Origin: a virus
DNA: 22,006 nucleotides
IMG/VR virus record: IMGVR_UViG_3300042876_000446
Coordinates: 1-22,006 of that record
Direction: 5' to 3' (one strand)
In this document: positions 14,355 to 20,189 of the stretch, piece after piece
Layout of the letters: every line of letters begins with the position of its first letter
Position numbering within the stretch: position 1 is the stretch's first letter
Translations under genes and position numbers: made by a program
The notes under the pieces: generated by a model
The model's database searches: none
Told to the model about the DNA's origin: nothing
What the model saw: the letters and a program-made list of their open reading frames with translations, nothing else

Positions 14355-14654
14355 CTACTTGTCGTAGCAAGAAGTGCCGTCTCCGTTGTATTGGATAACC
14401 TTTCCAAGTCTCATGCGGGCGTCTTCGATGTGGCGCACGGCTAGGATAGCTTGGGACCTCTGCTCTCCGCGATGGCCGTAGAAGTTGTCGGGGATGACGG
14501 AGAGGCTGTGGTTGACGATGCAACGGACTTGGATCTCAAGTCCTTTGAGGCTGTAGCGTATCCTGCGGAGCGCATCTTCAAGGGGCTCGGGGTTCGGGTG
14601 GATTTGACCAGCATCGGAGGCTGGCTCCTGTTGTGTGTTCTCGGTGTCTGACAT
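14355..14654 (-). CDS. Probable Acb2/Tad1-like cyclic-nucleotide sponge (anti-defence)
   Basis: ATG 14654 opens a 99-residue protein. A frame extending to 15014 is rejected because the added part is a shadow of the gene upstream. After a hydrophilic start come a helical segment (LRRIRYSLKGLEIQVRCIV), a FYGHRGEQRSQ turn and a C-terminal helix HIEDARMRLGKVIQ ending in SCYDK. The pattern H(L/I)EDARMRLGKxIQ is one I associate with small phage proteins carrying the Acb2/Tad1 hairpin domain. Acb2 sequesters cyclic oligonucleotides and blocks CBASS; Tad1 blocks Thoeris signalling. That assignment rests on motif recognition only. Its first 214 bases overlap the 3' part of the upstream gene in another frame. 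It ends 73 bases before terL. No clear Shine-Dalgarno sequence. Confidence 0.55.
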   Translation of the reverse strand: MSDTENTQQEPASDAGQIHPNPEPLEDALRRIRYSLKGLEIQVRCIVNHSLSVIPDNFYGHRGEQRSQAILAVRHIEDARMRLGKVIQYNGDGTSCYDK

Positions 14655-15133
14655 AAAGGTGCGGGATAAAACGGGAAGACGGTCACAATCACGCGGGGCG
14701 GGGCGACGACAAAGACCACGCCGGCGGGGCTCACCTTGTAGTAGTAGCCTTTGAACTGGCGGCCGACTTCCTGCTTCGGGCATTGCCGTTGGATTCGCCG
14801 GAGCGTGCGCTTGCCGACTCGGCGCATGCGGGCGGAATACCACTCGCGCTCGGGATCCAGCGCGGGGAATCGCTCTTGCCAGCGGTCGCGGGCGTGGTGC
14901 GTGAAGATACAATCCGTAGCGGAAAGAGGTTTGCCCACCGTCATCTCCACGCTCGGACGGGCTTCGGTAGCCCGCACCCGATGCACCGGCATGGAGCCAG
15001 TGGCCGACCGCCAACGCGGATTTCCTCGGTCGCTCAGGAGAATGTCCCCGCCGTCACCGGGGATGTTCAACGGGCCGCGTGACGTGCGCGGAACCGGGCT
15101 TTTGCCGGGCAAAGTGTGTGAATCGGGATTCAT
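14441..15133 (-). CDS. HARDRW-motif phage protein (up to 230 aa), unknown function
   Basis: The start at ATG 15133 overlaps the preceding stop as ATGA, so coupling fixes it. The first 65 residues are low-complexity. The core from about residue 75 reads TVGKPLSATDCIFTHHARDRWQERF, then a basic helix (RRVGKRTLRRIQR), YYYKVSPAGVVFVV and PPRVIVTVFPF. The pattern of a HAxxRWxER helix followed by short strands ending in VIVTV resembles small single-domain phage proteins of unknown function. After about residue 160 the frame becomes Ser/Thr-rich and overlaps the next gene for 214 bases; the functional protein may end near there, or the overlap may be real. Confidence 0.65.
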   Translation of the reverse strand: MNPDSHTLPGKSPVPRTSRGPLNIPGDGGDILLSDRGNPRWRSATGSMPVHRVRATEARPSVEMTVGKPLSATDCIFTHHARDRWQERFPALDPEREWYSARMRRVGKRTLRRIQRQCPKQEVGRQFKGYYYKVSPAGVVFVVAPPRVIVTVFPFYPAPLCQTPRTHNRSQPPMLVKSTRTPSPLKMRSAGYATASKDLRSKSVASSTTASPSSPTTSTAIAESRGPKLS

Positions 15134-15324
15134 GGCAGTGTCAGTCCGCACGCGAGGCAGGTTGTGCCGGCCCAAATGTTGTCGGAGCCGCAGGACGGGC
15201 AGGATTCGAGGGCGATGCGCGGCGGCTTCTCGCGCTCGGGCCTTGTGCGCGGCTCGTTTCCGTAGTGGCGCCGAGGGTTCTTCTGGCGCTCGGGCGCGAA
15301 GTGTTTGCGGCGGGTCTTGCTCAT
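15130..15324 (-). CDS. Small zinc-ribbon protein (64 aa)
   Basis: The N-terminal two thirds are very basic (SKTRRKHFAPERQKNPRR). The C-terminus holds CPSCG and CLACG (C42, C45, C56, C59), a four-cysteine zinc ribbon. It probably binds nucleic acid or acts as a small adaptor in DNA metabolism. The start shares one base with the previous stop (TGATG), and its own stop overlaps the next ATG (ATGA), so it is translationally coupled on both sides. Confidence 0.8.
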   Translation of the reverse strand: MSKTRRKHFAPERQKNPRRHYGNEPRTRPEREKPPRIALESCPSCGSDNIWAGTTCLACGLTLP

Positions 15325-15503
15325 CAGAAAAGCGTGGGCTGCTGCGGGTTCAGGAAGCGGTTGAGGAACGCAATCGCCTCCTCGGGATTCCCCACGTCCG
15401 CGGGGTCAACGGCGTTGTCGCTCACGATGCCGTTGTCTTGGAGCGCGTTCATGGTGGCCACGGGGTCTAGCCGGTTGCGGGAGATGTATTCGTGGAGGGT
15501 CAT
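15324..15503 (-). CDS. Small acidic phage protein (59 aa)
   Basis: ATG 15503 overlaps the stop of the HNH gene as ATGA, which decides the start. A longer in-frame extension to 15743 lies inside the HNH gene and is rejected. The product has an N-terminal helix (TLHEYISRNRLDPVATMNAL), the segment DNGIVSDNAVDPADVG, and a helix ending FLNRFLNPQQPTLF. It is soluble, and the pattern of two short helices around a Val/Ser/Asp loop recalls small phage proteins of unknown function. No catalytic residues seen. Confidence 0.75.
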   Translation of the reverse strand: MTLHEYISRNRLDPVATMNALQDNGIVSDNAVDPADVGNPEEAIAFLNRFLNPQQPTLF

Positions 15504-15976
15504 GCGGCAATCTGTGAGAGGAGTTCTGTTCGACGCATGTTGACGTGGTGCGCCGCGTGGCAGGGCACACACAGCCACCGCACTTGCAGGGGCTTGGAAT
15601 AGTCGTCGTGGTGGGCCTGAACGCGGGGATTGCCGCATTGCTCGCAGGGTTTCCGCGTGAGTTGTCCCGCTCGAACGGCGCGGCCTACTGCGTGAACCGC
15701 TTTCATTTTGTGCAGGTTGCGCAGTTGCCAATTCTTTCGGCATTGCGCCGAGGGTCTAATATGCACTCCACGCGCCCTACGCTTGCGTTCTTTGAGTCGT
15801 TGTCGGTCCCGTTCTTGGAGCTTCCACACAGGATCGGTGATTTTCGCGTTGTATCGGCGCGACGAGTCCGCCTTGGTGCAGGTTTTGCACTTGTTCAGGT
15901 GCCCGTCCGCCATTCGCGGGTGCGCGTAAAACTCGGCCAGAGGCTTTGTCTCGTGGCATTTGAAGCAGGTTTTCAT
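15500..15976 (-). CDS. HNH endonuclease
   Basis: This 158-residue protein has two zinc-binding regions. The N-terminal one, CFKC...CKTC (C4, C7, C30, C33), precedes a long Arg-rich helix (LQERDRQRLKERKRRARG) that probably grips DNA. The C-terminal HNH module has CEQCG (C111, C114), AHHDDY (H122, H123, D124) and CVPCHAAHH (C136, C139, H140, H143). All metal and catalytic positions seem present. HNH nucleases beside terminase genes are common in phages and can take part in cos cutting; this one could instead be a freestanding homing enzyme. It begins 3 bases after the SSB-like gene ends. Confidence 0.88.
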   Translation of the reverse strand: MKTCFKCHETKPLAEFYAHPRMADGHLNKCKTCTKADSSRRYNAKITDPVWKLQERDRQRLKERKRRARGVHIRPSAQCRKNWQLRNLHKMKAVHAVGRAVRAGQLTRKPCEQCGNPRVQAHHDDYSKPLQVRWLCVPCHAAHHVNMRRTELLSQIAA

Positions 15977-15979
15977 GGT

Positions 15980-16276
15980 CTAGAACGGGATGCTTTCCTC
16001 ATCAAAGCTCGACTCCTGCGCCCTGGGCGCCTCTGCCCGCGGCTTTTCCACCGGTCGCGTGCCAACGTGCTTGCCGTTGCCGAGGATCGGCATTTCAACG
16101 CGGGCGGCGCGCTCCTCCTTGGTGACTCCCTGCTTCACGATGAAATCCCCGTAGTCGCTGTTCGGGGTTTCGATGAGCACAAGATCCACGAACACGGCTT
16201 TCTCGCCGTTCTTGCGCTTGGTTTCCTTGAAGCGGGCCTTGTCCAGTCGGGTTACGTCAATGCTGATGGTTATCAT
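15980..16276 (-). CDS. SSB-like protein with acidic IPF tail (98 aa)
   Basis: ATG 16276 overlaps the upstream stop as ATGA; the frame continues to 16543, but that extension is a shadow. The first 75 residues form alternating strands (MITISIDVTRLDK, KAVFVDLVLIETP, DYGDFIVKQGV), consistent with a small OB-type barrel. After a Pro/Arg/Ala linker the protein ends in SSFDEESIPF, very close to the D-D-x-I-P-F tip that single-stranded DNA-binding proteins use to recruit repair and replication partners. It is shorter than host SSB (about 98 against about 170), as phage versions often are. The alternative is an unrelated protein that mimics the SSB tip. Confidence 0.6.
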   Translation of the reverse strand: MITISIDVTRLDKARFKETKRKNGEKAVFVDLVLIETPNSDYGDFIVKQGVTKEERAARVEMPILGNGKHVGTRPVEKPRAEAPRAQESSFDEESIPF

Positions 16277-16704
16277 GGGAGTTTTTCGAGGACTACAAGC
16301 CGGTTCCATTTCGTGATGCCACACACTCGCCAGCCGGCTTTCTTGTAACAGGCGCCTGGGTTTGTGATGCGGATTCCCCGCGGATTGACGTAGGTGTAGA
16401 GCCGTTGGCCCGGCCACCTCGCCCATGCAATTTGTTCGGCGTCCAAAATGAGCAGGCTCGAAAGAACGGAGCTTTCGTTGCGGAAAATCGCGTTGTTCAC
16501 ACCCTCTTGGCCGGATGCGTCTTTGAACTTCCGCCAGCACCACACGGCGTCTCCGGCCTCCGTGATGAGCACCAACTTTTCACCCGGCCCAACAAACAGT
16601 TTCGGCTTTCTGCCGTCCGCATAGTGATAGCGCGAATAATGGCGGTCGTAGATTTCACGCGCCGCGTCGTCACCGTCTCTCGACTCGTGCCAATACAAGC
16701 CCAT
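16273..16704 (-). CDS. Conserved phage protein (GLYWHESRDGD family), unknown function
   Basis: I prefer ATG 16704 (MGLYWHESRDGDDAAR), since proteins of this kind that I know begin near the LYWHxSRDGD segment. GTG 16761, which overlaps the terminase stop as GTGA, is a strong alternative that adds 19 residues. Ordered segments: YDRHYSRYHYADGR, LFVGPGEKLVLIT, VWCWRKFKDASGQEGVNNA, FRNESSVLSSLLI, ARWPGQRLYTYVNP, NPGACYKKAGWRVCG, then a C-terminal LVVLEK strand. The layout suggests an alpha/beta enzyme-like fold, possibly acyltransferase-related, but I cannot name an activity. It recurs in temperate phages and prophages of varied bacteria. Confidence 0.8.
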   Translation of the reverse strand: MGLYWHESRDGDDAAREIYDRHYSRYHYADGRKPKLFVGPGEKLVLITEAGDAVWCWRKFKDASGQEGVNNAIFRNESSVLSSLLILDAEQIAWARWPGQRLYTYVNPRGIRITNPGACYKKAGWRVCGITKWNRLVVLEKLP

Positions 16705-16757
16705 TGCGCGCCGACCTATGCCGGCGCTGAACAAGTGCGATGTTGCAACGGCGGAGT

Positions 16758-17354
16758 TCACTTGGGTTCTCCTTCGTGTTGCTGGTTTCCTAACGCTGGC
16801 AGGCTCTCCGGGGCGCTTTCGACGGCCGGAAGGGCCTGGACATCAATCACCTCGCCAAACGCAAGGGCTTCGCGCTGGCGAATCTCCGCGGCCTTGGCCA
16901 TGAGGTCCGAGAGAGGCACGAATCCAACGGCGCCGGTCATTTCGATCTTCTCGCCGTATTTCTTCGGCAGGAGCTTCGAGGCGGCCCACTTGAGGGCGTC
17001 AATCTTGATGCGGAGAAGCTGCGGGTCGGCGTCGGTGGCGGCGGCTTCTCGCATGATGCGGTCGAAACAACCGTCCGCTTGGCGTTCGCGGGCGCGCACG
17101 TATCTACTTAGAAAAACGGGGTCCGCCTCGGTTCTCTGATACACGGCACCTTGCGATGGCATTCCCGTTTCCTCGCAGATCGTGATGAGCGGTTCACCGC
17201 AAGCGAGACGTTCGAGCATGGTGTCCCAAACGTGCTCGGGGATATTGCGAGAGCCTTTGGGGCGTCCCTTGGGGCGTCCGGTGGGCGGTTTTTTGCGGCG
17301 CGGTTTGCGCTTTCCTGGTGTGGTTCCGGGCTCTCCTTGCAGGTCGTTGACCAT
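16758..17354 (-). CDS. terS: Terminase small subunit (Sf6/Terminase_5-like)
   Basis: This 198-residue protein has a basic N-terminus (RKPRRKKPPTGRPKGRPKGS), then a helix-turn-helix (ERLACGEPLITICEETGMP followed by the recognition helix QGAVYQRTEADP) and the central helix typical of Sf6-like small terminases (FLSRYVRARERQADGCFDRI). Next comes LLRIKIDALKWAASKLLPKKYGEK, a near-diagnostic phrase of that family, and an acidic tail. It recognises phage DNA and loads the large subunit. ATG 17354 is preceded by TTGTCA, 17 bases and TTTATT, so a promoter may sit right at the start. The gene ends overlapping a possible GTG start of the next. Confidence 0.9.
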   Translation of the reverse strand: MVNDLQGEPGTTPGKRKPRRKKPPTGRPKGRPKGSRNIPEHVWDTMLERLACGEPLITICEETGMPSQGAVYQRTEADPVFLSRYVRARERQADGCFDRIMREAAATDADPQLLRIKIDALKWAASKLLPKKYGEKIEMTGAVGFVPLSDLMAKAAEIRQREALAFGEVIDVQALPAVESAPESLPALGNQQHEGEPK

Positions 17355-17360
17355 GGGGAA

Positions 17361-17389
17361 AATAAACCTGTTGTGAATCCTTTTGACAA
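17361..17389 (-). promoter_or_regulatory. Possible terS promoter overlapping a hairpin motif
   Basis: On the minus strand TTGTCA (17389-17384), a 17-base spacer and TTTATT (17366-17361) stand 6 bases before ATG 17354, so a transcript would start at about the initiation codon. The -35-like element is part of the inverted repeat TTGTGAA/TTGACAA at 17371-17389, whose RNA loop is AAGGA. The stem has one mismatch. Confidence 0.35.
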
Positions 17390-17453
17390 GGAAAAGTCTT
17401 GACAGGGGGGTGGGTCGGCGGGGTTTCCTGTCCTTTACCGGGTAGATGCGACC

Positions 17454-17675
17454 CTATGTTTTCAGTGATGATTTCCGCTTCGATGAAGTGCGGGGTCTGG
17501 TCGCAAAAGTGCGGGTGAAGTCGGGCGGAGTGGAGAGGTCAACGTCGGCAACGCGGACGGTGTAACCATTGGCCTTTGCCCAAGCGGTGGCGGCTGGGAT
17601 GCGGTCTTCGACTTCGGTGAGGAGTTTTTCGGTGTAGTCGGGGGCGCCGATTTTGGTGGCCCAGGCGATTTTCAC
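17454..17675 (-). CDS. Small phage protein (73 aa), unknown function
   Basis: GTG 17675 overlaps the previous stop (GTGA), which sets the start. The product opens VKIAWATKIGAPDYTEKLLTEV, continues AATAWAKANGYTVRVADVDLS, and ends in a basic Ser/Arg/Lys tail. The strand-helix-helix-strand alternation suggests a small alpha/beta fold. I do not recognise it. It is the last of three coupled genes served by the 18143-18115 promoter and ends about 100 bases before terS. Confidence 0.65.
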   Translation of the reverse strand: MKIAWATKIGAPDYTEKLLTEVEDRIPAATAWAKANGYTVRVADVDLSTPPDFTRTFATRPRTSSKRKSSLKT

Positions 17676-17911
17676 AGCAACTCCTCCCTTTTGAGGAACG
17701 CGAGGAGGCCGTTGGCCTCGATGTGGGTGATGGTGTCGGAGAGGAAGTCGGCGCCGGTGATCCGGCTGTAGTTGTCGAGTTCGTCTTGGAGGAGGGTAAT
17801 TTCGATGGCTCCGTCTGCGGTGGCGAAGGTGATGACTTCGTGCTGTTTCCGGTCGCGGTTGAAGGCGAGGTCTTCGGCGGCCTTGGTGATGGCGGTGGTT
17901 TTGAGGCTCAT
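17672..17911 (-). CDS. Small acidic phage protein (79 aa)
   Basis: ATG 17911 overlaps the preceding stop as ATGA. The sequence MSLKTTAITKAAEDLAF leads to two strands (HEVITFATADGAIEITLL) and then to ELDNYSRITGADFLSDTITHIEANGLL. This is a compact alpha/beta protein with many acidic residues and no metal or catalytic signature. No family named. Tight coupling on both sides indicates it is made in step with its neighbours. Confidence 0.75.
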   Translation of the reverse strand: MSLKTTAITKAAEDLAFNRDRKQHEVITFATADGAIEITLLQDELDNYSRITGADFLSDTITHIEANGLLAFLKREELL

Positions 17912-18105
17912 TGTGCTTCGGTGATAAGTTCGACCATGTTGGCGTCAACCAATTGCCAAGGTTGAATGGCCAATTCGGGCATTGGGGTGTAGATGCCGAC
18001 GCGGCCGTTTTGTTCGTCGTCGTAGGCGAACCATTCGCGGTCGGCGTCGCCGGGGTCTTGCCACTCCGGCTTGATCCTGATCCGGTCTCCTTTTTTGATG
18101 CTCAT
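17908..18105 (-). CDS. Small SH3/KOW-like phage protein (65 aa)
   Basis: First gene of the transcript from the 18143-18115 promoter. It begins MSIKKGDRIRIKPEWQDPGD and continues REWFAYDDEQNGRVGIYTPM, a pattern of short strands with KGDRIRI near the start, as in small SH3-like barrels of phage and host accessory proteins. The rest (AIQPWQLVDANMVELI) closes with a strand and helix. Function unknown. ATG 18105 stands only 9 bases after the -10 element, so the mRNA should have almost no leader. Confidence 0.8.
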   Translation of the reverse strand: MSIKKGDRIRIKPEWQDPGDADREWFAYDDEQNGRVGIYTPMPELAIQPWQLVDANMVELITEAQ

Positions 18106-18114
18106 GACACCTAT

Positions 18115-18143
18115 ACCATAGCGAACAGTTCGCTTTGTGTCAA
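18115..18143 (-). promoter_or_regulatory. Strong promoter with embedded 15-bp operator
   Basis: Minus strand: perfect -35 TTGACA (18143-18138), 17-base spacer, -10 TATGGT (18120-18115). Between and overlapping the boxes lies a perfect palindrome AGCGAAC-T-GTTCGCT (18134-18120), a likely repressor operator. It should drive the three small genes and probably terS and beyond. Confidence 0.7.
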
Positions 18144-18158
18144 CCGGTTTGTGGGGTG

Positions 18159-19394
18159 CTACTGCAAAAGTTCGGTCAGGAGCACGCGAAAAGCTCGCTC
18201 TGCGGTTGCGGGGACGACTCCGTTTCCGAGCAATCGCAACTCATCGGTGCGATTGTCACAGGAGACGCACAACTCGGCATAGTCCATCCCACGGGCAGGC
18301 CCATGAGGGTTTCGACCCATCGGGGGTTGAGTTTGCCCGCCTGCTGCCTCTCGACCATCGGCGTGAGTTCCTTGTATTCCCGGTCCTGGTTGCCCCTGCC
18401 GCTCTTGTGGTCGCGTGCTGTTGGGGCGCCCCATTGTTCCTCCCTCCACACTTGCGTTGCTATGCTTTCCCCTCCGCGATTGTCGTTCCAATGTTCCCCG
18501 TATTCCGGGTGCATTGATGCCATTGCACTTCGCGGGGTCGCCCAAGCCTTCACCGCACCCGCCAGATACACCCCTTGATTCCCGTTCGGGCCGCTGCTCT
18601 CCATGTCGGGCGTGTGCGCGGTGATTGTGGGCCACAACTCTCGGCGGCTCCCATCCGTGCTGCTGCTCGCCGGGGCGGGCGGGCCATGCTTGACCGCATG
18701 ATGCAGCTTGATCTGCTTCTTGCTCGGATTGTTCGGGTCGCCCGTTGTTGAGCGGCCACCGTTGGGAACATCCGGCGTCGGCCAGCTTGCCATTGCCGCC
18801 ATCGTCCCCAACGGAATCGAATTGCGCTCCAGTTGTGATTTGCCGACCGAGTTCTTTGATTCGTTGACGCTGATCGTGGGCCAAGATGAACACCCGCTTG
18901 CGTTGGTGCGGTGCGCCGACTTCACTCGCGCTGAATATGCCCCACGTCGCTCTGTAACCCATTCCTGCCAAGTCTTGCAGGACGTTGCGAAGGCCGAGGG
19001 TAATGTGTCCTTCAACGTTCTCGAAGAAGCAGAGCCGGGGTCGCATGGCAGCAATTCCGGTTGAAATAGCTGACCAGAGGTGGCGGGGGTCGTCTGCTCC
19101 GAGTCGCTTGCCTGCTGCGCTGAAAGGTTGGCAGGGATAACCGCCAGAGAGGATGTCCACTCGTCCGTGAAACGCTGCGAATGGGAAGGTTCGCAAATCA
19201 GGCCAGAGCGGAGCCGGGTCAAGTTGCCCGCCTTCCATGCGCGCAAGAAGTAGCTCGCACGCGAAGGCTTCGATCTCTGAGTAAGCGACCGTGCGCAAGC
19301 ATGGGATGCATCGGTGCAATCCGAGGTCAATGCCTCCGTATCCGGCACAAAGGCTGACGTGCGTAATTGGGCGGGGAGTATCCACATTGCTCAC
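18159..19394 (-). CDS. C5-cytosine DNA methyltransferase
   Basis: This 411-residue protein carries the ordered C5-methylase motifs: I, SLCAGYGGIDLGL (14-26); IV, GGYPCQPFS with catalytic C88; VI, FFENVEGH (E125); VIII, QRKRVFILAH (164-173); and X, LLGNGVVPATAERAF near the end. Between VIII and X lies a long hydrophilic stretch with few hydrophobic residues (about 180-380), which should be the target-recognition part but is low-complexity. The start is taken as GTG 19394; GTG 19385 is possible. A second open frame, +1 relative to this, covers nearly the whole gene and contains a motif IX-like segment missing here. It probably protects phage DNA from host restriction. No cognate restriction gene is visible. 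Confidence 0.88.
   Translation of the reverse strand: MSNVDTPRPITHVSLCAGYGGIDLGLHRCIPCLRTVAYSEIEAFACELLLARMEGGQLDPAPLWPDLRTFPFAAFHGRVDILSGGYPCQPFSAAGKRLGADDPRHLWSAISTGIAAMRPRLCFFENVEGHITLGLRNVLQDLAGMGYRATWGIFSASEVGAPHQRKRVFILAHDQRQRIKELGRQITTGAQFDSVGDDGGNGKLADAGCSQRWPLNNGRPEQSEQEADQAASCGQAWPARPGEQQHGWEPPRVVAHNHRAHARHGEQRPERESRGVSGGCGEGLGDPAKCNGINAPGIRGTLERQSRRGKHSNASVEGGTMGRPNSTRPQERQGQPGPGIQGTHADGREAAGGQTQPPMGRNPHGPARGMDYAELCVSCDNRTDELRLLGNGVVPATAERAFRVLLTELLQ
18176..19387 (-). CDS. Overlapping second frame of the methyltransferase (403 codons)
   Basis: ATG 19387 opens a 403-codon frame, +1 to the methyltransferase and ending just before its stop. From about residue 169 it reads like a methylase target-recognition region: repeated W(P/A)T units (SSWPTISVNE, ASWPTPDVPN, ELWPTITAH, KAWATPRSAM), then APTARDHKSG and LNPRWVETLMGLPVGWT (18283-18333). 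That last phrase resembles motif IX (LTxREaARLQGFPDxF) of C5 methylases and the end of known phage methylase-related proteins. The first 160 residues are mostly a shadow. Either both frames are expressed, or a frameshift joins the frames, or the conservation simply reflects that of the overlapping gene. Confidence 0.4.
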   Translation of the reverse strand: MWILPAQLRTSAFVPDTEALTSDCTDASHACARSLTQRSKPSRASYFLRAWKAGNLTRLRSGLICEPSHSQRFTDEWTSSLAVIPANLSAQQASDSEQTTPATSGQLFQPELLPCDPGSASSRTLKDTLPSAFATSCKTWQEWVTERRGAYSARVKSAHRTNASGCSSWPTISVNESKNSVGKSQLERNSIPLGTMAAMASWPTPDVPNGGRSTTGDPNNPSKKQIKLHHAVKHGPPAPASSSTDGSRRELWPTITAHTPDMESSGPNGNQGVYLAGAVKAWATPRSAMASMHPEYGEHWNDNRGGESIATQVWREEQWGAPTARDHKSGRGNQDREYKELTPMVERQQAGKLNPRWVETLMGLPVGWTMPSCASPVTIAPMSCDCSETESSPQPQSELFACS

Positions 19395-19443
19395 TTGGCG
19401 GCGGTGTGGCGCAAGGTTGGCATGGTCGTTCGTTGTGGCTGAG

Positions 19444-19462
19444 TGGTCAATCCTTTTGACAA
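19444..19462 (-). promoter_or_regulatory. Hairpin motif upstream of the methyltransferase
   Basis: Minus strand TTGTCAA-AAGGA-TTGACCA: a 7-bp stem with one mismatch and an AAGGA loop, 49 bases before the methyltransferase start. A 10-codon frame (start 19423) lies between and ends at the GTG start region; it could be a leader peptide, but this is unproven. Confidence 0.45.
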
Positions 19463-19467
19463 CGCCA

Positions 19468-19788
19468 TCAGGCGTAGCAAGAGAAGGATGCGGGTTTGCC
19501 GTCCCATGCGGAAATCCAGCCGTAGCCGGGCTCGAACTTGCAGCCGACCGGCTTGCCGTCTCGGAAGACCAGTTTCCGGCGGAGGGTTTCTCCGGTCGGG
19601 TCGCCGGGGGTGGCGCGGCCGGTCATGGATTGGCCGGAATACTCCGTTTCCACGGTCTTGAGCTTGCGGAGGGTGAGCCAGTTGCCGGAGCGTTTGAGGA
19701 CTTCGTAGAAGTCCACGTTAGTTTGGTCGTAGCCCCAAGTGCCTTTGAGGATGGCACCGGTGGCGTAGGGTGTGGTGGGCGTGCTCAT
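19468..19788 (-). CDS. Conserved phage protein (WGYDQTNVDFY family), unknown function
   Basis: This 106-residue protein begins 3 bases after the preceding stop. Its core GTWGYDQTNVDFYEV, followed by basic strands (WLTLRKLKTVETEY), a PGDPTGETLRRKLVF segment and a C-terminal WDGKPASFSCYA, matches a small protein I have seen in many phages and prophages, always without a function. It is beta-rich, probably a compact barrel. Neighbours are three other short conserved phage proteins, so this is one accessory cassette. Confidence 0.85.
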   Translation of the reverse strand: MSTPTTPYATGAILKGTWGYDQTNVDFYEVLKRSGNWLTLRKLKTVETEYSGQSMTGRATPGDPTGETLRRKLVFRDGKPVGCKFEPGYGWISAWDGKPASFSCYA

Positions 19789-19791
19789 AAA

Positions 19792-20169
19792 TCAGGCAGC
19801 CATCAGAGCCGCGGCGCCGGTGGCCGGCGCTTTGGCGTTTTCCTTGGCGATGATGAAAGCCACGTCGAGGGCGAGGGAGCTTTCGGAGTTGGCGAGGGCG
19901 GCTTTGATCTGCGCGGCGGCGGCTTCGAGTCCCTTGGCGGAAAAGCGGGCGGCCGGGGCCATGAAAACGCGGCCGCCGGATCCGAGGATGGTGGAGAAGC
20001 CGTTGCCTTCCAGCTTGGTGATCGGCGCCAAGCTGGCGTAGAAGCCGCGGGGGTAGTTGTTGCCGGTGAAGTAGGACACGCCGCCCTTGGCATAGACGGC
20101 CTCGATGCGGAGGACGCGGTTTTCTTGGGCCAGCGGGATTTCGGTGATGAGGATGGATTGTTTGCTCAT
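19792..20169 (-). CDS. Conserved phage protein (125 aa), unknown function
   Basis: The sequence starts MSKQSILITEIPLAQENRVLRI and contains VSYFTGNNYPRGFYASLAPI, a conserved phrase in a family of small phage proteins (NYxRGYYLSVxPV in others). A glycine-rich strand segment (STILGSGGRVFMAPAARFS) and C-terminal helices follow. No catalytic residues or metal sites. It lies 20 bases downstream of the previous stop, with no strong Shine-Dalgarno sequence, and 3 bases before the next gene. Confidence 0.82.
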   Translation of the reverse strand: MSKQSILITEIPLAQENRVLRIEAVYAKGGVSYFTGNNYPRGFYASLAPITKLEGNGFSTILGSGGRVFMAPAARFSAKGLEAAAAQIKAALANSESSLALDVAFIIAKENAKAPATGAAALMAA

Positions 20170-20189
20170 GGTGTTTGTGGTGTTGGTTG

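Noticed and set aside
14655-15014. N-terminal extension of the Acb2-like frame
   Set aside because: Arg/Pro-rich; the same bases encode the well-ordered core of the HARDRW protein in another frame.
16277-16543. N-terminal extension of the SSB-like frame
   Set aside because: Shadow of the GLYWHESRDGD gene; the ATGA overlap at 16276 fixes a shorter start.
17676-17948. N-terminal extension of the 73-residue protein's frame
   Set aside because: His/Arg/Pro-rich shadow of the 79-residue gene; the GTGA overlap gives a better start.
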